Assembly (NCBI GenBank): GCA_022497145.1
Contig: MU385862.1
Coordinates: 372,001 to 436,000 of the forward strand
Origin: Rostrohypoxylon terebratum
Taxonomy: Eukaryota > Ascomycota > Sordariomycetes > Xylariales > Hypoxylaceae
Length of the DNA stretch: 64,000 bases
Direction: 5' to 3'
Part shown: positions 32,924 through 43,522 of the stretch, in pieces
Layout: the number at the start of each line of letters is the position of its first letter
Numbering within the stretch: the stretch's first letter is position 1
Translations under genes and position numbers: made by a program
Notes under the pieces: model-generated
The model's input: the letters and a program-made list of their open reading frames with translations, nothing else
What the model was told of the DNA's origin: nothing
Database searches by the model: none

Positions 32924-35653
32924 ATGCATACTCGCAAGCTGTTGCTAGGGCTTTGCCTCAGCATCGACACATTCGCTTGCGCTACCTTGCTCTCTGAGCC
33001 GGGGGATGTTACTGTCATACCATCGTGGGATATTCAATCGACCGAAAAAGCGGGCACAGATCTCGAAGCTCTATCTCAGCCGGGTATCGACACGAAAACG
33101 TGGACTGCGGTGGATAGTTCCCGTTGCACCCTGATGGGATGTCTGATTAACGCGGGAGTATATCGCGAAGACGGGCTTTTCTTCTCCAACGCTTTACAGA
33201 GCTTCAATTCGAGCCAGTTCAAGGTTCCATGGATTTATCGGAAGGAATTCGCCCTTACCCCTGAACCTGGCCAACACTACCATCTCCAAACTCACGGAAT
33301 CAGCTCTAGCGCGGACATCTTCATCAATGGACAGGAGGTTGTAGCGAAAGAGTCGCAGGCAGGCGCATACGCCGGAAATACTTTCGAAATTACTGATAAA
33401 GTGAAGGAGACAAATGCAGTAGCAATACAGGTTCACCCCACTGATTACAACTACGACTTTGCTCTTGGGTTCGTAGATTGGAATCCGTACCCTCCAGATA
33501 ATGGCACTGGAGTGTGGCGAGATGTCGAGGTGAAGCAGACAGGGCCAATTGCCCTAGGACCCCTGCGGGTAACCACGCAGGCGAATTTGCCGATTGGGCA
33601 CTCGAGCGCGCTCGTGGTGTTGAAAGCGACCGTCACGAACTTGGAGGACCGGGAATACGACGTATCGTTAGCGGGAAGTATCTCTTTGGAAGGGGGAACC
33701 GCCCAAAGCTACGAGTTGAATCAGACGATCACGGTCCCGCCAAAACAATCTGTCGAGGTAGCCTTAGATACAGCGATTAACGAACCTGCGATATGGTGGC
33801 CTAAGCAATGGGGTGATCAACCGCTTTACACAGGTCAACTATCAGCCACGGTCGGCGATGTTGTTTCCGACAAGGCAGAAAGAAGTTTTGGTATCCGTAA
33901 GGTAACTTCAGAGCTAACAGCAAATAATGACACTTTGTTCTACGTCAACGGCTACCCGTTCCAGGTTGTCGGCGCGGGGTATTCGGCAGATATCTTCCTG
34001 CGTTGGGATAGTGAGAAATTTTCCACCCAAGCCAAATTGATGCTTGACTTAGGCCACAATACCGTCAGATTGGAGGGCAAGAATGAACACCCTGAACTGT
34101 ACGATGTCGCGGACCGCCTGGGGATAATGGTCTTGCCAGGATGGGAATGCTGTGACAAGTGGGAGGCCTGGACGTACAATGAAGATTTGGCCGTCAAGTC
34201 AGAGTGGACCGATGCCGATTACATCATAGCAAATAAGAGCATGTCCCATGAAGCTCTCATGCAACAGGGCCATCCGAGCGTGCTGGGGTATCTTGTCGGC
34301 AGCGATTATTGGCCAGACGACAAAGCGGCGGAGATGTACTACTATTCGCTTCAGGCAGCAGACTGGCAGATGCCCATCGTCGCATCTGCATCAGAGAGAG
34401 GATATCCTAAGATTTTGGGGCCGTCTGGGTTGAAGATGGCGGGACCCTACGACGTATGTGACACTACCATATTCAGCCCCCCTTTAACCTGAGCTATGGA
34501 CGAATGCTAACTCTTGTTATCATAGTGGGTACCACCAAATTACTGGTATAATGTCGATCCAGCTGAGGACCGTCTGGGCGCTGCTTTCGGTTTCGGCTCT
34601 GAGCTTGGTGCGGGTGTTGGAACGCCGGAAATCGGTAGCCTGAAGAAATTCCTGTCCGAATCTGACCTAGAAGATCTCTGGAAGAAACCTAACAAGGGGC
34701 TCTACCATATGTCGACAAGTGTATCATCATTTTACGATCGTAAAATCTATAACACTGCCCTGTGGGAGCGTCTTGGCGCACCTTCTTCATTGGAGGACTA
34801 CCTGCAAAAAGCGCAGATCCTCGACTACGAAGCGACGAGGTCTCAATTCGAAGGTTTCGCGGCTCTATGGAACGCTGAAAGGCCGGCGACAGGTCTTATA
34901 TACTGGATGTTGAATAACGCCTGGCCGAGCTTACACTGGAACTTGTTCGACTATTATCTACATCCCGCCGGGTCCTACTTCGGGGCTAAGGTCGGTGCGA
35001 GAAAAGAGCATGTCGTGTATGGTTATAACGGCAAACTCATATACTTGATCAACCGTTCCCTGGACCAGGATGGTCCGAGGACGATAGAGGTTGACGTTAT
35101 TGACAAGAATGGCGAGAAAATCTATAAGACCCAGAAAATCGTCAAGACTGAGCCAAATACTAGCAAGCAAATCCTGGATCTTTCTGGCACCCTCGCAAAT
35201 ATTACGGACGTCGTCTTCCTGAGACTTGTCCTCTCTGATGGCGAAGCTGCTATCATAAGCCGCAACGTCTACTGGCTTGCAAAGACGATTGACACCTTGG
35301 ATTGGGACAACTCAGAATGGTTTTACACACCAGTGACCCAGTACGCTAATTTTACGGCGTTAAATAGTTTGCCGACTGCTAATATCTCGGCAACCCTCAC
35401 GAAGCCCGTAAAGCGAGATTCATCGAGAACGAGACAATCCGTCGTGGTGGAAAATCATTCTTCTGTACCGGCGTTCTTCCTAACATTTAACCTTGTCGAT
35501 GAAGAAGGAAATGACGTGTTGCCTGTCTTTTGGTCGGATAATTACGTGACTTTATGGCCTAATGAGAAACTCGAACTGAAGGTAGAAGGCGACGGTGGTG
35601 CCGCTGTACAAGTTGCTGGTAAGAATATCCAGAGGGCAGAGATATATTTGTAA
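32924..35653 (+). CDS. secreted GH2 exo-beta-D-glucosaminidase
   Basis: Removes glucosamine from the non-reducing end of chitosan oligomers. Exon 1 is 32924-34453, intron 72 bp (34454-34525; GTATGT, branch GCTAAC, CATAG), exon 2 is 34526-35653, phase 0, about 885 aa, normal for the family. Residues 1-20 are a signal peptide (RKLLLGLCLSIDTFACA). The N-terminal jelly-roll (WIYRKEFALTP, HGISSSADIFINGQEV) and GFVDWNPYPPDNGTGVWRDV are typical GH2/CsxA landmarks. The TIM-barrel part shows VNGYPFQVVGAGYSADIFLR, HNTVRLEGKNEHPE, LPGWECCDKW and HPSVLGYLVGSDYWPD. By analogy with Amycolatopsis CsxA (Asp469/Glu541), Asp461 (in GSD) and Glu536 (in FGSELGAG) are the likely acid/base and nucleophile. The C-terminus is the usual Ig-like domain ending in GKNIQRAEIYL. 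Intact and probably extracellular. Confidence 0.93.
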
Positions 35654-35674
35654 TTAATTAGTAATCTTGTGATC

Positions 35675-35695
35675 CGTTGCCCGTTGCCCGTTGCC
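35675..35695 (+). repeat. three copies of CGTTGCC
   Basis: Three tandem 7-bp CGTTGCC units lie just beyond the stop codon of the glucosaminidase gene, in the narrow gap before the 2EXR fragment. Directly visible. Confidence 0.8.
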
Positions 35696-35760
35696 CGGAT
35701 TGCAGCGTATGCGATGAGGTAATCGTGGCTTTGCTTAGTAAAAAAATATATTGTATTCGC

Positions 35761-36138
35761 TCATCGCTGTCTCGAATCACTGAAGCCCCAGAAGTCTCCA
35801 GGTCCCCAGAGCGTCCTCTCGATAATGTCTTTTCGAGGGTGAAAAAATACGCCAGGATCATCGGGTTCATCTTCATCACGAAAGGCTAGTCGATATCCTG
35901 CCTTGAGAACAACATGACGCGACTCGAAGCAGACGTGAGCAATCGGCATCCGTAAGCTGCTTCGTTCTAGCAATTGCATCTTTAATCCCGCAGAGGCGTA
36001 CACCAACGCGTTGAAGACCCTCGAATCCGGTAGAGCATATTCCCAGATCATCTCCCGTATTTCAGCTGGGAGATCTGAGAAGGTGATCGTCCTCCGTTCC
36101 ACTGCCGTTTTTGTGCTTCTAGATGAGGAGGTTGGCAT
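35761..36138 (-). CDS. 2EXR-domain protein, short or truncated
   Basis: 125 codons from ATG at 36138. The N-terminal part carries the 2EXR signature: ITFSDLPAEIREMIWEYALPDS followed by PIAHVCFESRHVVLKAGYRLAF and FHPRKDIIERTLWGPGDFW. This F-box-like domain is fungal and of unknown function. Most members are longer, with a helical C-terminal region; here the frame stops right after the domain, about 105 bp from the stop of the tail-to-tail glucosaminidase gene. Either the C-terminus has been lost or a 3' intron was missed; no good donor was found. The start is solid, the end less so. Confidence 0.6.
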   Translation of the reverse strand: MPTSSSRSTKTAVERRTITFSDLPAEIREMIWEYALPDSRVFNALVYASAGLKMQLLERSSLRMPIAHVCFESRHVVLKAGYRLAFRDEDEPDDPGVFFHPRKDIIERTLWGPGDFWGFSDSRQR

Positions 36139-36840
36139 GATCGGTCCTTAGTACAGCATAGTGAGACGAGGAATTGTACTCTTATTTGTTGATGGCCAAG
36201 CCGACTCATCCAAAACAACGTTGATGCGATTATCGATAATATTACTTGGGTCAGAAGTTCTGAAGGCACTCATCACTCTTTTAAGATACAAGCCAAGATT
36301 GGGTAGTAAGTAATTGAAAGGGGAGAAATGAGGATGAGTTAGGTACCTGGTAGGTAGCCCTAGGGCCTAGGTATTAGATGTCGAGAAAAATTGGTCGCGC
36401 AGTGCATTTTACAGAGCAATACACGCTAAAAATGCCCTGCCGCATTCGAGCGAGTAAGCGAGTAGGTTCCAAGGTTAGGGGACTCTAACGCCACCATAGC
36501 TTCGATCCATTACCATAACCCCAACCTCAGCCCCAACCCTAACCCTGGATCTTGGAGCAGGTTACAACACGTACGTGCGTTCCTACAAGGCATTACAATA
36601 CAAAAAGAATGAATGACAATTATTTCCCGAGGCCGGGGGGAAAAGCATTAGATACACATCGAATCCAACTAAAACATTTGGATGGAAGAGAAAGTTATGT
36701 GTCGTTTATTATAAGTCTCCTAGTGATATACAATTAAGGGGTTTGGGGAGCCATTTGAACTTTCATCATCATCCCATCAACAGGTTTGCCGGTGATCTGT
36801 ATCGTCTAGTAAATGTTTGGACTGGAGTCTACCTAGTATT
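36139..36840. other. intergenic region
   Basis: Upstream of the 2EXR ORF (-) and downstream of the first P450 (-). CCTAGG/GGTACC palindromes cluster at 36340-36372. A short telomere-like CCCAACCCTAACCCTGG stretch at 36530-36547 is too short to call an interstitial telomere. No gene seen. Confidence 0.5.
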
Positions 36841-38620
36841 TTATCGATTTGGGACCTTCAAACTTACAGAGTACAACTCCGACTTGACTTTGAACTGACC
36901 ACTACCGTTCACCGTCGGCTGGCCGTTTTCTTCTACATCTACTTCCCCAAGGCCGACTTTGATGAAATCGTATCTGCAGACAAGCATAGCAATCATGATA
37001 CGAGCCTCGATGTTTGCTAGCTCCTGCCCGATACAATTTCTTGGCCCCCTTTCGAACGGTCTCCATGCACTGACTGAGAGCCCGTCAGATTCTAGCCAGC
37101 GCTCTGGGACGAAGTGGTCCGCCGTGTCTCCGAATACAGCACGGTCGCGATGGATAATATTGTGGTTGAGGTATATCCAGTTCCCGTCGAGATTGTATTC
37201 CCCCTGCGACGTGGACACTACAAAACCCGTCCCAGGACTCGATACGCGAATAGAACCGGCAGGAGGGTGTAATCTCAAAACTTCTCTTATAACTGCAGAG
37301 ATGTAAGTCATGCGGTGAATGATCTCACTACCTTCAGGGGATAAGAATTTGTCACGGACGGCGGCCGGATCTCGTGCAGCCCCCGGTCCAAACAAATTGT
37401 CTAGTTCCTCGCGAACTGCTTTTAAAGCGTATGGAGTACGATAGAGTTCGTAGATACTCCAAATTATGGTAGTACTCGTGGTGTCATGGCCAGCGAAGAG
37501 AAAAGTTTTTAGCTGATCGCAGGTCTCTTCCATGATCTCTGGCGTAAGTAATTGAATACCCTGTAAGCTGAGGGCTAATATACTTCGCGACTTGCCGCGG
37601 GCCTGGCCATGGTGCGCCCGACTTCATCGCCTCAAAGTTTCGAGAGACGATACCCCTTAATCGCTGTGAGATGAGGCGTCCTAGACGCCGCCTTCTCAAG
37701 TGGACACGAGGCATCAACCACCAAGGTAATTGAAGCTTATCGTCTGCATATGCTTCATGGGTGTTAGCTGCGCGCTTCAAGAAGTACATGTAATAGGTAC
37801 GGACTCTTGATTAGTTCCTTGAACATGCAGATGAGTTCGCCTTGGTGAGCTGGATCCAGGTGCTGGGCACCCATGTCTTCATCCATAGCCACTGCTCCGA
37901 TGATGTCAAAAGTCAGATTCGTTGTGGGTTGGTCAAGTTGGAATACAGTTCCAGCGCGGGCGAACTCGTCCAAAATTTGCAGATACGGCGTCGCTTTCTC
38001 TATGATGACAGGGAGGAGAGTCATCAGATGCTGGGGTGCAAAGCCTGGATTGAATCTCTTGCGGACTGATTTCCATTTCTCGTTCTTGCGACGGATTAAT
38101 AAACTCGACGAGAAAATGAACTGAAATGATGGATACTTTACCTGTTTGAGTAGAATCGAGTTTGGGCCGATCAGATTTACAATACGATCCACAGACGATG
38201 ATTTTGGTGCACTATATTGGAACTTATTCGAAGATTTTGATACTTGTTCGGCAACATCATGGCTTGCAATTATCACCATGGATGGGACAATGGGCCAATT
38301 ATCAAGCAACATGATCGGTGGCTGGCCCAGCGCTCGATGCATTTCGGCAAAGATGGCATCTATTGGAGAACAATGTTAATTGGTCGTCCCCGACTATTCC
38401 CGTGATAGGGACACTCACCCGGGTGACGATCTAGGATCCCTTCCTTTGTAAATTTATCGAAGGCCATAAGATGCCCCCAGAGGAGAGACGAGGGGAGCTG
38501 AGGAAGATGGGCATTCTGTTTAAATCGCCTATAATACAGTTTTCCATAGAGGTAGGTGCTAGTGATGACCAGCGAAGCAATCACGAACGCCTGGACAGGG
38601 TTATCTAGAAGTGAGGCCAT
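36841..38620 (-). CDS. cytochrome P450 with an apparent coding frameshift near 37617-37632
   Basis: Microsomal P450. Exon 1 is 38620-38419 with an N-terminal membrane helix (AFVIASLVITSTYLYGKL). Introns: 38360-38418 (59 bp), 38085-38141 (57 bp, weak AAG acceptor, length divisible by 3), and about 37744-37804 (61 bp). Later motifs are all present: KSVRKRFNPGFAP (helix C), LPWWLMPRVHLRRRR, FLFAGHDTT (I helix), EVLRLHPPAG (ExxR), FVPERW and haem loop FERGPRNCIG. The frame holding LPWWLMPR...RNFEAMK and the frame holding ARGKSRSILALSLQG are offset by one base within the same stretch, with no normal intron between. A weak 46-bp intron (GTCTCT...GGCCAG) could restore phase but would delete residues that look conserved. 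So the gene is either newly broken or has a sequence error. Haem and oxygen-binding residues are intact. Confidence 0.8.
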
Positions 38621-39116
38621 GCGGAATCCTATGAGCCCCTGGAAGCAATGTGGAAATTGACCGTGCTATAAAATGGATATAATGAATTTTCTACATGTAC
38701 ACATTGCGAGCGAGACAAGGGATGGTGTGCCATTTAGCGCGGTCGACTTGGGGGTTATGTATGTTCATCCGAGGCCTGCTGTCGGAAGGGACAAAGCCGC
38801 ACCACAGGGAGACAGGAGTAACTTGCCCAACTCCAATGAGAAGGGCTGTCCCAACCGCCCGATCCAACGATACATTTATGTAACCCATGTTGGCTGTCGT
38901 GAGTGTTACTGGAGCTGACATGGAAATCATCTTCAATGTTTTCACATAATAATTGATCTGCCCTTGAAAGGAATGAATGAATGAATGAATGAATAGTTTA
39001 TCTCAGCAATTTCAACCTGGTCAATGGTCTCAACTTAACTGGCACCTATACTCACACCGACTGTGTCTCCGACGAAAGGAAGTCTTGTTGACGGGTCCTC
39101 CGATATCCTCCAACTG
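38621..39116. other. divergent intergenic region between P450 and FMO pseudogene
   Basis: Lies upstream of both the minus-strand P450 and the plus-strand monooxygenase remnant, so it is probably a former shared promoter. Six GAAT units (38971-38994) are present. No coding region seen; the original ATG of the monooxygenase was not found here. Confidence 0.5.
38971..38994 (+). repeat. (GAAT)6 microsatellite
   Basis: Six perfect GAAT units immediately upstream of the decayed monooxygenase. Directly visible. Confidence 0.9.
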
Positions 39117-39819
39117 GGCTGAAGGTCTTGATTGTAGGTGGAGGTCCTGGCGGTTGTCTCATAGCTCTCGAGTGTTGGAGAAAAGGCTATGAAGTCCAAG
39201 TTTTAGAAAAGAGTTTGGCGAATTCTGCCAATGATACTGGACTTTTCTAGCAATAAACTTATCCCCTAGTAAGACTAACGGTAACTGATATCACGGGTAA
39301 GCGATACGTTCGTTATTGGGCCCTCTGCTTCAGCCTCGCTAAAAAAAAGTATCCCTCAATGCCCCAAGAATACCATGGATGTTCATGGGATAGTTATTCG
39401 AGCTTTAATCGCACCGATGGTCCACTAGTAGCACCGCTGAGTGAATTCGAGTGGAATCGACCTAACCTAGAGGTCCGCGGGTATCACGGCTGCGAACGTT
39501 TTGGCAAAATTGCCTAACTCGGAGTCGTGGGAGCCATTGGTGGTTGAAGTATTTTGGAAAGTCCCTGGAAACAAGATCGTTAAGTGGAAACTCTGCTGGC
39601 GGGATCCGCAAACTAAACGGACATCACTGGGAGGGCGTAGAATTCTGGTGGGCGATAATAGCGCTCATGCGTTAATCCATCGCAGGGGCCACTACGGCAC
39701 TCGGGGATGTGCAATCGCTTGCAGAATGTCTGCAGCTAGCAGGCAAAGAAAACGCCACTCTTGGAACCCTTGGAACGAGAATCCATGAGTTTCTACGGCA
39801 AGAACCCTTTAAAAACTAG
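39117..39819 (+). pseudogene. decayed FAD-dependent monooxygenase (UbiH/PHBH-type) pseudogene
   Basis: Pieces of one flavin monooxygenase lie in the right order but in different frames. Piece 1 (39117-39250) holds the Rossmann GxGxxG motif KVLIVGGGPGGCLIALEC and ends at TAG. Piece 2 (39303 on) holds TFVIGPSASASL, loses frame at an 8-A run near 39341-39348, and resumes as YPSMPQEYHGCSWDSY and EFEWNRPN, ending at TAA 39515. Piece 3 (39483-39700) holds LAKLPNSESWEPLV and the FAD-binding GGRRILVGDNSAH motif. Piece 4 (about 39692-39819), one base out of frame again, holds ATTALGDVQSLAECLQLAGK. Roughly 100-150 residues between pieces 2 and 3 are absent, and no start codon remains. Several independent lesions make this a dead gene rather than an intron-rich one. 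Confidence 0.8.
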
Positions 39820-40307
39820 ACGATATTTCTCAGTAAGCTGGTAACCAAGATGAACAATTTCGTGTTCGATAGGTATCAGCGCGTGTCACTTCTACAGCGC
39901 ACGGGTTTTGCCAATACATATGTCATGAAAGAAAAAGGTTCTAGTGTTCTTTTTAGTTGAGCGCGCGTTGTAAAAAACCTTTAGGCAGCCCCGCAGTCCC
40001 AATACTATGTAGGCAATTTTGACTTTTTCTGGTTCCAATCCATGGATCTATTACAGCCCTGGAGCCCTGGAGGATGCGCTATCACTAGTGTAGTGGTGGA
40101 CTACGGCAGTCGACGCTACGGGAGCTTATGGGATTACCCATAGACCCCTGTTTGGCAAAGCCTAAACGAAATAGGCACAACGCGCGACTCCTAGGACCTA
40201 GGTAAACTCTAAAGAAACATCATTAAGAAATGACCTACGGCGTAGGGACCATCTATGATCCATTTCCAACATTTCCAACTTCTACTCGACAACTAAAATC
40301 TAAGATT
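39820..40307. other. convergent intergenic region
   Basis: Between the 3' ends of the monooxygenase remnant and the second P450. One CCTAGG palindrome near 40192-40202. No gene seen. Confidence 0.5.
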
Positions 40308-42183
40308 CTAAGTAGATCGCATCCTAACCCTCGTAGGCAATTGGTCTTTAACGCAGCCCACACTCTCGCCGCATCGATATGCGCGCTCTCCATTCACCTC
40401 ACTCGGCGGCTTAGTCGGATCTCTATTCTGCAATTTATCCCACTCCGAATAATTGAAATCGAAGTCGAGCACACGCGCGGTCAACACCAATACCAAGCAC
40501 AACTCAATCATTGCTAGCCCTTCGCCTATGCACCGCATACTTCCCATCTCAAACGTTCGCCATGCATTCTCTATCGGATGTAGCGGGTGGCCCTCGGGAA
40601 CTAGATATCTCTCGGGTAGAAACTCGTTTGCACGCGGCCACAACTCAGGGTGGACCAGCATTGCCCAAGGTATGGTCTGAATGACAGCATCATAAGACGG
40701 ATACTGCCTACCTTCCCATACGAAATGGAATTCGCGGCTACCTTGCCGGAATGTAGGCCCTAGGCTGTGCATTCGCAAAGCCTCTTTGACAACAGCCGTC
40801 GTGTACCGAAGCTCGTTAATCTTATGCGGATTCTGCCGAAGAATCTCGCTAGCCTGGTCAGCGTCTGGTCCCAGCACTTCGACGTGTTCAGCGCGAAGCC
40901 TCGACCATACTTCCGGAGCCTTGTTAACCTCCCATAGAACCCAACATCTAAGACGGCGATTAGCAAATTATCCGGGAAAGAATGTTGTTCGAGATTAGAT
41001 AATTCCACGAAACCCCGCGGGGTAGGATCCTACTCACATTGACTGCCCTGTCGTATCGTGGCCGGCGAACAAAAATATTTTGACATTCCCTATCAGTATA
41101 TCTAAGAGTTTTGAGGTGAGCGGCTCCTTTCCGCTAACTACATCTTGGACAGCAAAATCGATAACTACCTTGTTGCGGGCACCCTGCACTGGATTGAGCC
41201 GCTGCAATATTTTCGGCATTAGTACATCGTGAACGACCTTAGAAGCGCGCGCAACCTGTCGTCTGTACGATAGCAGCAGTCTTTCCAGCATAGTTTTCAG
41301 GTCTTGCTTCTTCGCATGTTGAATGAGACTTCTGAACGCCTCCATGAGCGGACTCGGTCCCTCGGTCTGTTCATGCGCGCGAAATCCACTACAACGCCAA
41401 TTAGAACCCATGCACGTCTTATGTTCAGTTGATGTTATCCATACTTACAGTACTATACTCACGATGATATCGAACGTGAGGTTACAAGCTCGCCGGTGAA
41501 GTGGAAACATTGAACCCCAGTTACCATTGCTACCAGCCATCTCCTTCAATAGCCGGACGAAAACGTCCACTTCGTCAACTATGCCAGGCACATTCGCGAA
41601 CAAGCTTTTGGATGAAAATGCCGGGTTTAGCTTCGCGCGCCACACGCGGTGATCGGCCATGTTCATAGATACGAGGTCGGTACCACCTGTTACCGGCGTG
41701 AGCGCCCACTTGGTCGTTGCATGCCTAGGCTGCGGTTTCTTCTGGATGAACTGACAGCAAAGCTCAGGAGAGACAACAGTGATGACCGCTTCCGACATCA
41801 GTGGCCATAGATCTAAGTAGATCAAAGGTGGGCACTTGGATTCGGTCGGGAAGTACTCGGACCAATTCTGAAGGAGTCTCCTAAATGCATAGTCCGAGTT
41901 TACGTCACTCGGATAGCCTCTGTAGAGGTGCCTGAACAGGCGGAGATGTCCAAAAATAAGAGAATGGGGTTCAGCGATAGGCTTTTATAATCAGCACTGG
42001 CGATTCAGTCTGATCGAGGATTTTGGGTTGTATACTTACAATTCCTTGGGCTTTCATTCTACGGAACCTCAGACGCAACCCCACGCCCGTACAAAGGAGA
42101 TACACACCTGATCCCGCAATCAATAACAGAACGGCGGATAGCATGGTAGGCATGAGCCCAGACCTGATATAGGTAAACATCAT
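40308..42183 (-). CDS. cytochrome P450 monooxygenase, four exons, intact
   Basis: Exons 42183-42040, 41981-41449, 41388-41038, 40947-40308; introns of 58, 60 and 90 bp with GTAAGT or GTGAGT donors and matching phases (0, 2, 2); about 555 aa. N-terminal membrane anchor MLSAVLLLIAGSGVYLLCTG. Conserved blocks appear in order: EPHSLIFGHLRLF, YLDLWPLMSEAVITVVSPEL, HRVWRAKLNPAFSSKSL (helix C, WxxxR-like), CNLTFDIIVSIVL, IFLFAGHDTT (I helix), EALRMHSLGP (ExxR), FLPERY and FEMGSMRCIGEG (haem Cys). In the haem loop FxxGxRxCxG the usual Arg position is Met (FEMGSMRCIG), with an Arg one residue later. The overall pattern resembles sterigmatocystin/aflatoxin-pathway type P450s such as StcS/VerA, but the substrate cannot be read from sequence. 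It sits beside a dead flavin monooxygenase and a frameshifted P450. Confidence 0.9.
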
Positions 42184-43522
42184 AGCGGCCCTTTAGGTAG
42201 CAGGACCAGAATAGATAGTTCAGTGAGATACGAAGCTGGCAAAACTGGGCCGAGCGCAGGCCTGATGTTTGTATAATTCTTAGCACGAGGGATTCACCCG
42301 AGATATATGGCAATACAGCATGGAATACGGCATGGCTAGGTTCCTAGGTATGTCACCGAGAGTGGGCCTACCTGCAAATTAATAGTAGTTGTATGCCGTT
42401 TGACAGTACTTATAGAAGCACAGTCATGGCAAGGAAGATCTTACCTGAATCTAGCCACTTCCGCGTATGATGGAGGTTGAGGTTATTATCTAGACTGCTG
42501 CAGTTGCACATCGTACTAACGAATGAATGTAAATCATAACTACCACAATCACAACTTATCTACTCCCATCTCCAAGCCATAGGTCTTGCAAACTGATGAT
42601 TCTGAACCATGGAATACGGTAGATGGTCTATCATGATACATGATGCTCTAACACGTCCCACGTTGTTGACAAGAGTTTCGTTGCTACCAGAGTGGCCTAG
42701 TGTTCGGGCATATATGATTACTCCAGAATGCCTTCACTGCGGGGGACACAGCCGACCATGATTGCGGTCGTGCTCTCGATCACTCTAGGGTAATACTATG
42801 TAACCCAACTTCGATCTCCCTCGCTTCAAGCATCTTAGAGATCTTCATACTGGTGAGATAGATGATAGGTATCAATCTGCGGGCGACGCTAGTGACCGAA
42901 GTGCTATTTTCGCAGCCGTTGAGTGACGAGACCCAATAATGCGAAGAACGCGCAGAGTCCTTCACAGGGACCAATGAAATTGAAACAGTGCAGGTGTATC
43001 GGCATTATGCCCCTGGAAAGACTGCCCAAGTGCTCCAGCTATGATAACCTCCAAACCCTTCTAAAGCTGCAGGTAGTTAGGGGCTAGAAATCCCCCCAAT
43101 ACAGTTCAGACAGCCCTAAGCTAGGGGGTAATCACCACCTAATTCTTTAACAGTTCGAATCGTTGGAAATCCTGACTTGCACTTGACATGATGTACTTTT
43201 CCTAAGGGTTGAGTCTTCCAATTATTAACCTTGTCATACAAAATAGAAACAATCAATATAGGTATCTATTGTAATGTATCTTACTATGTAAACTATGAAA
43301 AGAAACAGTGAGGGTAGCGAGCGAATGCATGAGCTATGAGCTGTCCGTGGGTTGCTCAATGCTAATCCGATGTAACTGTATGATAAGAGGCGTAAAGGAG
43401 GGCAAGGCTTGAATCCTACAAAAAGGCATGAGTAAGCACAAGTAAAATCAACGTCATACTGAAATCGACGCTTGAAATTCTTCTTTCTTTTGGTCTCCGT
43501 AATTACTGTCCCTCATACAAAT
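42184..43522. other. divergent intergenic region between P450 and permease
   Basis: Probable promoters of the minus-strand P450 and plus-strand permease. No ORF with family motifs; 42780-42974 (-) and 42059-42313 (-) are unsupported. The upstream TTG-initiated extension of the permease frame (43472) was not adopted. Confidence 0.5.

Noticed and set aside
36530..36547. Telomere-like CCCTAACCCT stretch
   Set aside because: Only about one and a half repeat units; too short for an interstitial telomere.
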